A stretch of DNA of 64,000 nt from Rhabdophis nuchalis (taxonomy: Eukaryota > Chordata > Lepidosauria > Squamata > Natricidae), in the NCBI GenBank assembly GCA_039707465.1, contig CM077648.1, positions 23,684,119-23,748,118 of the forward strand. The letters run 5' to 3'. Positions within the stretch are counted from its first letter, which is position 1, and each line of letters begins with the position of its first letter. Shown in pieces: positions 52,446 to 62,988 of this stretch. The translations under genes were made by a program, and so were the position numbers. Under the pieces are notes generated by a model. The model saw nothing but the letters and a program-made list of their open reading frames with translations. It did no database searches and had not been told where the DNA came from.

Positions 52446-53297
52446 GCAATGGCATGTTCTAATAAATTAATGCAGCAGGAGAACAATTGGAAAATGAACT
52501 GTTTTTAATTGAAAAGAATGCAACATTACTTGTGCCTCTGAAAAGAGTGAGATTGAGTGAAATTTATAATTCACTGTGGAACCTTAAAAATAAACAATAA
52601 TGGATACATGGAATCCTAGAGAATGACATATTCTCTTTGAAATTATTTTCTGAAAAGAATTTGGCTGCGTTATTGCACATAATTATGCAGAGTGTTTTGT
52701 TAGCAAATAAATGAAACCCAGGTCACTTGAGATTTTAACGTGGATTTGTGAGAAAATGCCTTCCTATCTACAATGGCCAGTAAACAAAATGAATCTCCAT
52801 GCTGAAATAATGAGTATATTGATGTGATTTAAAACACAGACTGTTGTGTTGCATGATATTCCAGTGGGACTAAGTGTTGCTGCCTTCTCTGAATGCCTTT
52901 CACACATGGGAATTCTCTTCTCAACAGGATTTATATACCTCCCTGTATGGGGTGTCTTTTTCCCATTTCAAAATTATTGAATCTGGAATCATGAAGAATA
53001 TCAGTCCTGGGTAGGAAAAGTGAATGAAAAAGATAACTCATTCTCTGTAAACAACCTCTGTTTTATAGGACTAACATTTCCTAAAAGATATGAAGAAATG
53101 GGCACGTATGGGAACAAAAGTTTATTTATTAAACAAATGTATATAGCTGACCCACTCACAAGTGACTATGGGCAGCTTGCAAGATTAAAGATCTTGCACT
53201 GTGGGATGAGCAGCATATAAATTTGATAAATAAGAATCCATGATATAAAAACCCGTATGTCTATTCCTCAAACAAGAAGAGAACTATTTTCTCAGTG
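52446..53297. other. Intergenic, nothing recognised
   Basis: No gene or repeat end identified over about 850 bases. Confidence 0.35.
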
Positions 53298-55562
53298 ATT
53301 TTATTTTTATTTATTTTATTTATTTAAATTTATATCCCGCCCTTCTCCACCGAGGACCCAGGGCGGCGCACAGGAAATTTAAAAGACATACAAAATACAA
53401 TAAATATAATTTAAAAAACTATTAAATAACCCTATCCTGCGCTAAAACCAAATTTTAAAAGCCCAATTTAAAACTACATAAAAGTCCCCATGGGAGGTTA
53501 GGCTAGGCCGGCTTGTTGAAACAAATATGTCTTAAGACATTGGCGGAAGAGGCGGAGGTCGGTGATGGTACGTAATTCAGGGGGTAGGTCATTCCAGAGG
53601 GCTGGACCCACCACAGAGAAGGCTCTTTCCCTGGGTGTCGCCAGTCGGCATTGTCCGGCCGACGGCACCCTGAGAAGGCCCTCTCTGTGGGAGCGTATCG
53701 GTCTGAGGGATGTATGGGGCAGGAGGTGGTCTCGCATATAACTAGGCCCCGAGCCATGGAGCGCTTTAAAGATGGTCGTCAAAACCTTGAAGCGCACCCG
53801 AAAGGCCACAGGAAGCCAATGCAGCTCGCGCAGGATAGGTGTTATGTGGGAGCATCTAGTGGCTCCCATAATCACCCGCGCGGCTGCGTTTTGGACTAGC
53901 TGCACCTCAAGGGAAGCCCCATGTAGAGAGCATTACAGTAGTCGAGTCGGGACGTCACGAGAGCTTGAGTGACTGTGCGAAGGGCAGCCCGGTCCAGTAA
54001 GGGGCGCAATTGGCGCATCAGACGTACCTGATGAAACGCCCCCCTGGCCACGGCCGCCACATGGTCCTCCATGGACAGCCGGGAATCCAGGAGGACACCC
54101 AAATTGCGCGCCCTCTCCACGGGGACCAGTGTTTCGCCCCCAATGGCCAGAGTTGGAGTAATCTGGCTGAACCGGGGTGCCGGAAACCACAGCCACTCAG
54201 TCTTGGCAGGGTTGAGCTTGAGTTTGTTACCACCCATCCAGATCCGTACGGCTTCCAAACACCGGGACAGCACTTCGGCGGCATCGTTGGGGTGGTTTGG
54301 GGTGGATATGTACAACTGAGTGTCATCAGCGTACAGGTGGTACTCCACCCCAAAACCACGGATGATCTCACCCAGCGGCTTCATATATGTGTTGAAAAGG
54401 AGGGGCGAGAGGACCGACCCCTGAGGAACCCCATATAAGAGAGGCCTCGAGGTCGATCTCTGCCCTCCCGTCAACACATATTGTGCCTCCCAGCCCCAAC
54501 CCCCCCAGCCGGTGCAATAGGATACCATGGTCAATGGTATCAAAAGCCGCCGAGAGGTATAATAGGACTAGGATAGAGGAATAACCTCTATCCCGCGCCC
54601 TCCAGAGATCATCAACCAACGCGACCAATGCTGTCTCGGTGCTGTGACCGGGTCGGAAGCCGGACTGGCGCGGGTCTAGATAATCAACTTCCTCCAGGTG
54701 TCGCAGAAACTGTTGGGCTACCACACTCTCAACAACCTTCACCAAAAAGTGAAGGTTGGAGACCGGACAATAGTTCTCTAATAATGCTGGGTCCAGGGAC
54801 GGCTTCTTGAGGAGGGGCCTCACTACCGCCTCTTTCAAGACGGCAGGTAAGGGCCCCTCACTCAAAGATGCATTGACAATGCCCTGGAGCCAGCCTCGTG
54901 TCGTCTCCCAGGATGCCAGTACAAGCCAGGAGGGACACGGGTCCAATAAACATGTGGTCGCCCTAAGTTTCCTTGACAGCCTGTCCATATCCTCGGTGGT
55001 AACAAAGTCAAACTCCTCCCAAGAAGGAGCCTCAAGACTAGTCTCAGACAGTCCCACAGGACCACTGTCGATGGAGGGTAGCTCATTCCGAATCCGAGTG
55101 ATTTTCTCCTGCAGATAAATCCCAAATTCCTTTGCTCGCCCTTGTAAAGGGGCTTCCCGCGGCCTCTGATGAAGGAGGGAGCGGGTCACCCCAAACAGGG
55201 CGGCAGGGCGGTTATCTGCGGATGCAATAAGAGTGGCACAATACTCATGTTTGGCCACCCTTATCGCCACTAAGTAAGCCCTAATATGGGTTCTCACTAG
55301 TGTTCGGTCGGCTTCGGAGCGAGAGGATCTCCATCTGCTCTCTAGGCGTCTCTTGTGGCATTTCATCCCCCGAAGCTCCTCAGTAAACCAGGGAGCCTGG
55401 GTGATTCGTCGCCGCAAGTGAGGCCGCAAGGGCGCGACTTGGTCCAAGGCCCCCGCGGCCGCACTTAACCATGCGGCCACTAGGTCCTCAGTCGAGTCGC
55501 GGGGCAGGGTCACAGGAATTGGCCCAAGCTCCCTCTGGAACCTTTCTGGGTCCATTAGAAGC
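53298..55562 (-). mobile_element. L2/CR1-group LINE, longest copy in window
   Basis: 2.26 kb on the minus strand from upstream of the reverse-transcriptase domain to the TTTATTTATTT 3' end. It serves as the reference for the other copies. The ends show no obvious duplication. Endonuclease-coding sequence is absent, so it is 5' truncated. Confidence 0.93.
53498..55555 (-). pseudogene. L2/CR1-group reverse transcriptase, frame-broken
   Basis: Order on the minus strand: AAWLSAAAGALDQVAPLRPH, VVRPLLKKPSLDP, QSGFRPGHSTETALVALVDD, LSAAFDTIDHGILLHRLGGLG (motif A region), GVPQGSVLSPLLFNTYMKPL (motif B), YHLYADDTQLYI (motif C, Asp pair present), [36 protein letters not shown] and [20 protein letters not shown]. 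The frame breaks near 54480, with loss of residues between motifs A and B, and again near 53905 after MGLPLRC. The enzyme is therefore inactive. Confidence 0.92.
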
Positions 55563-56479
55563 CTGGGGCAGAACCATATATATATATGCTGTATAATTCA
55601 TCTCTACTAAAGCAATCAATTGATCAATAGTGTAATCAATAGTGTACTATTGATCAATAGTGTAATTTTTTTTAAAAACCTAGAGCATGGAGTATTAAAA
55701 CTGGAAAAATCAGATTTGCTTTGCTTTGAGTTTATATAACAGCTATTAATTTTTCTTTAATCTGCAGCTATACCTATGTCAATAAAGTGAACAGTCAAGA
55801 TTAGGTCCTTGAGTCCTTTGACTTGAAAAATCCTTGGATTCTGGTTCCAAGTGCTTCTTCATCTGTTTTGTTCAGAAAAAATGATGAGTATTGGGTTTTC
55901 TGAGTTTTCTCTGTATAAATAAGCAAGTTACAAGGATCATTATTTCAGAAATTTATGCTCAGAGCTTGCGGTTTATGAAAAATATCATGGTTTGATCCGT
56001 ATTCAATCAAGGCAGATACCAGCATACCGGATGAGCAATTTGACACCTTCGTCAGGGTATTATAACTTAACCCAGAGATTCTCCTTTTTAATCTGTTGTC
56101 AATTTTGTTTAATAGATGGTATTTCTGTGTGCTAACTATAACTTAAAAATTGGTTGAGATTTAAAAAAAAAATTACTTAATTTGAATGTGGCCCAATCCC
56201 AAATAAAAATAAAACATTAGTATAACACAGGAAAGGGAAACAAAAACACCAAGGAAAACCAATGAGAATAAAAACTTAAACTAAGCAAAAGAATAATTGT
56301 GACTCATACCTCCCTTTCTAATCAAAGCAACTTTTTCTCCTATGCTATACAGAACAAGTGAGTCTGAACAGCTTTCCTAAATCCTATCAGCCTTTCAAGT
56401 TTGCCCAGATCGGAAAACAGACTCTGCAGGGAGACACAAATACAGCTTTACTGAGATAGACTAAATGAACAGCAACTTG
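55563..56479. other. Intergenic, nothing recognised
   Basis: Starts with a short AT run. A GATCAATAGTGTAATCAATA-type direct repeat near 55620-55665. No gene seen. Confidence 0.35.
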
Positions 56480-56880
56480 CTATTCTGAGTGTGTTTTTTC
56501 TTCCAGTTCTACCCTGGGTGTTTTCTGAATATTATCACTTTCCCAGGACTCAAGGGATTTTGTTTTTTGTAGTAGCTTCTGAAAATGCTCCAGTGTTGGA
56601 GCATTCACAACTTCTGGAGGCAAAGAGTCCCCCTGATTAATTGTTCTAACTGTCAGGAAATTTCTCCTTAGTTGTTTCTCTCGTTGATTAGTTTCCACCC
56701 ATTGCTTCTTGTCCTGCCTTCAGGTATTTTGGAGAATAGTTTGACTCCATCTTCTTTGTGGCAACCCCTGAGATATTGGAACACTGTTATCATGTCTCCC
56801 CTAGTCCTTCTTTTCATCAAACTAGACATATCCAGTTTCTGCAACCGCTCTTCATATGTTTTATCTGAATGTTCTCCAAG
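56480..56880 (-). mobile_element. CR1 LINE, C-terminal part
   Basis: The minus strand reads REKQLRRNFLTVRTINQGDS, LPPEVVNAPTLEHFQKLLQK, matching the CR1 C-terminus. Upstream of it come decayed frames complementary to GATATTGGAACACTGTTATC. No 3' tail is clear. Confidence 0.82.
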
Positions 56881-57047
56881 AGCAGCCCCACAAGCAACAC
56901 ATTATAGTTGTCCAAACACAAGGTGATAAGGGTGAGTGTAAGTAAGGCCTCACAATTCGGGAATGGCTACAACTTGTATAACTTTCCAAAAGCCCCACTT
57001 AGCCACAACTGACTCCTGTTGTTGGAGCAGGAGCTGTGAGTCTGGGA

Positions 57048-57421
57048 CAGTGATGGCTAATCTTTTTTGGCTCGCGTGCCAAAAGCGGGGGGAGTGCAGG
57101 GGAGTCGTGCATGGGTGTGCCATACCCATGATGCTATGTGTGTGACCCCCTGCTTTTGGCGTGCTTTTTTCGCCCTCCCAAGGCTCCAGAGGATTTCTAG
57201 GAGCCTGGGGAGGGTGAAAACAGCCTCCTCTCCCCACCTCCAGAGGCTTCAGGAACTTCCCTGAAGCCTCCAGAGGGTGAAAAACGGCCTCAAAAGAAGG
57301 CCTAAATCAGCTGGCCAGCACACACATGCGTGCTGGAGCTGACAGGGCAATGCCTCGCGTGCCCTAAGAAATGGTTCTGCGTGCCACCTGTGGCACCCAT
57401 GCCATAGGTTCGCCATCACTG
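57048..57421. mobile_element. hAT-B non-autonomous element
   Basis: CAGTGATGGCTAATC to GGTTCGCCATCACTG. Flanks GTCTGGGA and GTCTAGGA match at seven of eight. Confidence 0.93.
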
Positions 57422-57909
57422 GTCTAGGAGGACCCCACCCCCAGTTGCAAAAAACAATTCTAAATGGGGGAGTACAGCTCCATTTCGAAACAAATATGGC
57501 ATTTCTCCTGAATCATAAGACTTGCAAATCCAAAGCCACTGCACACTGGAGCAATTCAATCTTGCTGTTTTTCCCCATCTGATTCTTAACAGCTGCTTAA
57601 TCTGGTGGATTAACAGGTAGGAGGAAGGAAGGCAAAAATAACAGGAAACCAATACAGTTTAACAACCATCCATTCAGTGACCATTCAGACTTATAATAGT
57701 GCTGAATGAGCTATAGCTACAATTGGTCCTAAGAGGTCTGGCCATTTAGTGTACCCCAGGTGATCACAGGCTCTCACTGGACATCTCAAAGGTGATGTTG
57801 CAGCAAACTGTGATTATGTAATTGCAATTTCCGACACTTCCTACCAGCTTCCCATAAGCAAAGTGAAGGGGGAAACTGGCAGAAAGTTGGAAGTCGCAAT
57901 CACGGGTGA

Positions 57910-58086
57910 CAGTGGTGGGTTTCAAATTTTTTTAGAACCTACTCTCTAGGTGTGGCCTATTTTGTGGGAGTGGCATGGCAGTCATGTGACAGGGTGGGAG
58001 TGGCCAACTTGTAAAATGTGGTGAAACTCATTTAACAACGCTCTTGCTTAGCAATCAAAATTTTGGGCTCAATTGTGATGATAAAT

Positions 58087-58184
<98 letters not shown>

Positions 58185-58395
58185 TTCCTTCCTTCCTTCC
58201 TTCCTTCCTTCCTTCCTTCCTTCCTTCCTTCCTTTCTTACTTTCTGCCTTCCTTTCCTTCCCATCCCATTGGGTTACTGGCAGCAGCAGGCCAGACTTAC
58301 TTCTGGGTCCGCTGGTGGAACCCCTTCTCACCAGTTCTCTAAATTTCACCATCCTGTTTTTGCGAGTAGGTGCGAGCCTGCAGAAACCCACCACT
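57910..58395. mobile_element. hAT-D element carrying a microsatellite
   Basis: CAGTGGTGGGTTTCAAA to GCAGAAACCCACCACTG. Flanks ACGGGTGA and ACGTGTGA match at seven of eight. Inside are a DR1-like fragment (58012-58080) and the CTTT/CCTT array. Confidence 0.88.
58083..58233 (+). repeat. (CTTT)n-(CCTT)n microsatellite
   Basis: About 25 TTTC units, then about 13 TTCC units. Similar in structure to 24418-24786. Open frames across it are artefacts. Confidence 0.98.
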
Positions 58396-58507
58396 GACGT
58401 GTGACCTTGATTAACTATCTGCTCTGATCCACTTAACAATGGAAAGTAGAGGTTAGCAGAACTGTTGTTGCTAAGCGACATGGTTGCTGTCCTTGCTCGA
58501 CACTGGG

Positions 58508-58715
58508 TCCCGTTCAGAGGTGGGTTGCTTCCAGTTCAGCCCGGATTGGATGAACTGGTAGTAGTGGCAGCGGGAGGCTCCACCCACCCACCTGGACGTG
58601 CGCACGCACAAGCAAACTGGCAGTAAAAATAATAGAAACCCTCCATTGGTTCCATTCAGAGGTAGTATTCTACCAGTTCAGACTGGTTCTCCTGGTACTG
58701 GAAATCACAGGTGAC
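58508..58715. mobile_element. hAT-D fragments
   Basis: GGTGGGTTGCTTCCAGTTC and, from 58660, AGGTAGTATTCTACCAGTTC resemble two hAT-D left ends. Right ends not found. Confidence 0.5.
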
Positions 58716-58740
58716 CCACACACCCACCCTAGCTCTATGG

Positions 58741-59346
58741 CCATGATGGTGAACCTATGGCATGCACGCCACAGGTGGCATGCAGAGCCATTTGTTAGGG
58801 CATGCGAGGTGTTGCCCTGTCAGCTCCAGCATGCATGCACATGCATGCACTGGCCAGCTGACTTTGGCCTTCTTTTAAGGTCGTTTTTTGTCCTCTGGAA
58901 GCTTCCTCGACGCCTCTGGAGGGCAAAAAACTACAGGGGGAACCTATGGGGAAACCAGAAGTGTGGGAATGGTGACTTCTGGTTTGTCCCTAGGGCTGTT
59001 TTTCGCCCTCCAGAGGCTTTTGGGAAGCCTCCTGAAGACTCAGGAGGTTGAAAAACAGTCCTACCGACAAACCAGAAGTCACCATTCCCAAACATCCGGT
59101 TTCCCCATTGGGCCAGTTTTTCACCCTCTGGAGGCTTCAGGGAAGCTCCTAAAGCCTCCAGAGGGCCTCTGGGGTGGGGGGATGGAGGGCTCTTTTCACC
59201 CTCCCCAAGCTCCTAGAAAGCCTCTGAAGCTTGGGGAGGGCGAAAAAACCGCACCAAAAGCACATGTGTGTGTGTGTTTGTGTGCACGACCCCCCTGTGC
59301 TCCCCCTATTTTTGGCACGGGAGGCAAAAAAGATTAGCCATCACTG
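58741..59346. mobile_element. hAT-B element, long copy
   Basis: CCATGATGGTGAACCTATG to AGATTAGCCATCACTG with exact duplication CTCTATGG (58733-58740 and 59347-59354). Repeated GCCCTCCAGAGGCTT-type blocks inside in both orientations, as in 30225-30832. Confidence 0.94.
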
Positions 59347-59526
59347 CTCTATGGCATCCCATGTAGGCCATTTTTTCACCCAAAGTGCATGTGCGGAAGG
59401 CTGCGCACATCCGTGGAGGTGGTGCATGCACTCACATAGGGAAGGTAAGTGAATACCACCCCTCGTTCCGTTGCCAGTGTGCCCTTTGAACACAGATAAA
59501 TTGTACAATTGTACAATGTTTTATAG

Positions 59527-59647
59527 CAGTGGTGTCTCGGTTCCTAAGACCATCAAAAATATGTCTTTTCCAATGGTCTTAGGCGATCCCTGTGAAAGGG
59601 TCATTCGACCCCCAAAGGGGTCGCGACCCACAGGTTGAGAACCATTG
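59527..59647. mobile_element. hAT-E non-autonomous element
   Basis: CAGTGGTGTCTCGGTTCC to GGTTGAGAACCATTG with exact duplication TTTTATAG (59519-59526 and 59648-59655). Confidence 0.94.
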
Positions 59648-59655
59648 TTTTATAG

Positions 59656-60016
59656 GCAGTTTATATGGCCGTTCAAAGTTACAACGGTACTGAAAAATAG
59701 TCACAGGACCATTTTTTAGACTTATAACCATTGCAGCATCCATATGATCATGTGATCAAGATTCAAATGCTTAGCCACTGACTAATATTTATGACGGTTG
59801 CATTGTCCCAGAATCACATGATCCATTTCTGATTTTCTGCTGAAGATCAGAAGCCCGCTTCAGTTAACAACCGTGTTTCTAACTTAATAGCTGCTATGAT
59901 TCAGTTAACAACTATGGCAAGAAAGGTCATAAAATGGGGCAAAATTCACTTCACTGTTTCACTTAGCTACATAAAAGTTGGGCTCCATTGTAGTCGTAAG
60001 TCGAGGACTACCTGTA
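59656..60016 (+). repeat. DR1 repeat, near full-length copy
   Basis: Contains GTTCAAAGTTACAACGGTAC, GCAGCATCCATATGATC, AGTTAACAAC and the terminus GTCGAGGACTACCTGTAC. Confidence 0.82.
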
Positions 60017-60104
60017 CATTATTCTTTGCAGAAGGGCACAGGTCTCTCTTAAACCCTGTGTAATCCCACCCAATGTTTACTGGTGGGTTATGTACAGTAT
60101 TTAC

Positions 60105-60258
60105 CACAAGTTTTAATTTGGTTTTAGCCCAGGAAGTTCATCAAATAAGTTTTTTAAATTTGTTATATTTTGTATGTATTTTAAATTCCTGTGCGCCGCC
60201 CTGGGTCTGTTTGGAGAAGGGCGGGGTATAAATTTAATAAAATAAATAAAATAAATAA
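60105..60258 (+). mobile_element. L2/CR1-group LINE 3' tail
   Basis: 3' UTR fragment with TGCGCCGCCCTGGGTCTG, GAGAAGGGCGGGGTATAAAT and an AAATAAATAAAA tail. Confidence 0.88.
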
Positions 60259-60434
60259 GTTACATGATATTCAACATCACAGGCTCACAAGATATTCTTC
60301 CCTGCCACTTGCAATAGTGCTTTCACAACATTAGCTTCAATGTAGCACCAATGTTCCAAGCTTGTACATAAAATTAATCACAACATTTGCAGAACGGTCA
60401 TTTCAGCAGTGCTACAGCATAGCTCCCAATAGTA

Positions 60435-60575
60435 CAGAGGTCTCCAACCTTGGCAACTTTAAGCCTTGGCAGACTTCAACTCCCAGAATTCCCCAGCCAG
60501 CAAAGCAAAGCTGGCTGGGGAATTCTGGGAGTAGAAGTCCGCCAGGCTTAAAGTTGCCAAGGTTGGAGACCCCTG
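60435..60575. mobile_element. hAT-A hairpin MITE
   Basis: CAGAGGTCTCCAACCTTGGC and the inverted end, with exact duplication CAATAGTA (60427-60434 and 60576-60583). Confidence 0.96.
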
Positions 60576-60583
60576 CAATAGTA

Positions 60584-61391
60584 AATATGTCGCCATTGAA
60601 CCACCTCTTGTCTCAGCGATACATTTTTAGCTGTAGGATGTGCAAATCTTTCGTGTTTATGACTTGTGCTTTGTCTTACGTTCGGGGTTACAATTTCAGA
60701 AGCTAAGGAGTTTAATAGTCTTTTCCTACAGCTTGAAACTTAATTGAACTTTTATTGCACATTTTACTGAGGATCTGACCCTCTCTACCATGGTAACATC
60801 ACACGGCAGTTTACAGCTGCATGGCTTGGTGAGAGAAATTCTGGTCCCAATTGCCGTTGTCAACCTAACTAACTGCATATAAACATTGTTCTAGAAACCA
60901 GCGGTATGGCTCTAAAAGTGCTTATAAGTTCCTGGAGTTTTAAGAGTTAGTTGTGGCCACCAGAACATTTTTTTTTCCAACTCAGTGAAAGGATCTTTTT
61001 CACAAATCAACCATTACAAGGAGGCTTGTTTCTCAAGGCAGGAATTCACTTGCTAATTGTTACTAGAATTTTAACTATCTGCCATCTATGCTTCGTAGGG
61101 TTGAGCGGCATTTAGAGAGCCGGTCCGTGTTTGAAAAGAAGTTCCCTGTGGTCAGTTAGAGTAGATCTGAAGGACTCTTTATTTCAGCTCAGGAGCTTGC
61201 TGCTCACAGCCAGTTGTCTAGAGGACTTTAAGTCTTTCTCTGACTCTCAGAGAAAGGAGATACATAGCAATTTAATGGGATGCAATTAAATAATACACGG
61301 TGCTCAGGGGAGACCTTAATAAAGCATTTGAGTAGGCAGTTCTATTAATTTCCTCAAACTCTTCAATCTGTACGTTACTTGATTTTTCATT
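60584..61391. other. Intergenic, nothing recognised
   Basis: About 800 bases with no gene or repeat end identified. Confidence 0.35.
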
Positions 61392-61872
61392 TGATTTTGA
61401 TTTGATTTTATTGAATTTATACCCCGCTCTTCTCCAAACGGACCCAGGGCGGCGCACAGGCATATTAAAAAACATACAAACATATAAACCTTTTTTTTAA
61501 AAAACTTATTCAACTAAAAAACCTGTGCTAAAACCGAATTAAAATCCCCATTTTAAAACTATCTATGAGTCAGAATTGGAGGCTACGCTAGGCCGGCTAG
61601 TTGGAATAGGTGTGTCTTCAGACACTTGCGGAAGAGACGGAGGTCGGAGATGGTACGGAGTTCAGGGGGTAAGTCGTTCCAAAGGGCTGGTCCCGCCACA
61701 GAGAAGGCTCTTCCCCTGGGTGTCACCAGTCGGCATTGACCGGCCGACGGCACCCTGAGGAGGCCCTCTCTGTGGGAGCGTATCGGTCTGAGGGATGTAT
61801 GGGGCAGGAGGCGGTCTCGCATATAACTAGGCCCCGAGCCATGGAGCGCTTTAAAGATGGTCGTTAGAACCT
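61392..61872 (-). mobile_element. L2/CR1-group LINE 3' fragment
   Basis: The minus strand encodes [20 protein letters not shown] through NDLPPELRTISDLRLFRKCL, ending LFQLAGLA at 61583. The 3' UTR follows, with plus-strand signature ATACCCCGCTCTTCTCC. Confidence 0.9.
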
Positions 61873-61984
61873 TGATGCCATTTACTTTTGGCTAATGTAC
61901 AGTATATTATGGACATGTATAAGCTGTGTGCATGTACAGCCTGCACCTACATGCACAAATGTAGAGGCTTCTTAGCAGCCCCCT

Positions 61985-61985
61985 C

Positions 61986-62068
<83 letters not shown>
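61985..62068 (+). repeat. (TTA)n microsatellite
   Basis: About 28 trinucleotide units; a poly-Tyr frame across it is an artefact. Confidence 0.98.
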
Positions 62069-62098
62069 TTATGAGTTGGTAATCCTTGATCAATCCAA

Positions 62099-62700
62099 GT
62101 GTAGAAAGTTAACACCCACCCCTCCTAGAAGAATGAAATGTTTTAGGAAATATTTATTAAAATATTAGGAAATATTAAAAAGGCAGGATAAAATATGTCC
62201 CCTAAAATAGAAATGGAAATTTTAAGGGAGACAGAAACTCAGAGCTTCAGCTCCCTGCCCCAGCAGATATTTGGTGCCCACTGAGAAGGACTGGGCCAGC
62301 CTACCTACAAGACAAAATACCTTCAGCTCCAGGGTGATGGGATTAAGACATGACCGTACAGGACATAATAGGATTATCTAGCAAGCGGAGCTCACTGCAT
62401 TACAAAATCACCTGGGGACATTGCATCACCTTCCAGGCTTCAACCAAACTTGATTCAGACAAAAATGACTCCACATGGGAGCCAATAGAATACATTTCTT
62501 GCACAGGAACAGGAAGCTCAAGGGCAAAGCCCAAGAGAGGGTATACATAACCCCCATTCCATGTGGTCAGCTGCCCAGGGCCTGAAAGTCATATGGTCCT
62601 ATCGATCAATAAACCATCTTTCCAACCAGCCTCCATGTTTCCAGTGTCTTTCTCCCTGCTTGGAACTGAACCAGGTGGATGTTTCTTCCAACACAAGTCA
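62099..62700 (+). repeat. LTR-like segment
   Basis: GGGTATACATAACCC (TATA-like) near 62538 is followed at about 70 bases by GATCAATAAACCATC near 62605, then GAACTGAACCAGG. The order suggests an LTR. No partner copy or duplication found. Confidence 0.35.
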
Positions 62701-62988
62701 AATGGAACAGCTGGTGCTTCCTTACCTTAGTGAACAAGTTTATCAGATTCATTCATTTTAAAGATTCTGATAAATTACAGTGCTGTTGGAATGTTTTCCC
62801 TCAAAACTGTATGTTGACAGGATATGTGCAAAAAACGTTTTCAAAAAATTAGAAAGATGAAAGGAAATGCATCTCTCTCTCTTTTTTAATATTGACTCGC
62901 TCAGTAATGGCCTGTCTAAGTTTTCTGCAAGATTTTGGTAAGATCAAAAGTAGTTTTTATATTTTGTGATCATCCTTTTCTTTAAAGA
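62701..62988. other. Intergenic, nothing recognised
   Basis: No gene seen; it is the 5' flank of the L1 insertion. Confidence 0.35.

Larger units (their letters stand above)
57650..58495 (+). repeat. DR1-like repeat interrupted by hAT-D
   Basis: Left part 57650-57909 (TTTAACAACCATCCATTCAG, GACTTATAATAGTGCTGAAT) and right part 58404-58495 (GATCCACTTAACAATGG) flank the hAT-D element at 57910-58395. Confidence 0.55.

Noticed and set aside
58032..58481. 149-residue minus-strand frame
   Set aside because: Runs through the CTTT/CCTT microsatellite within an hAT-D element.
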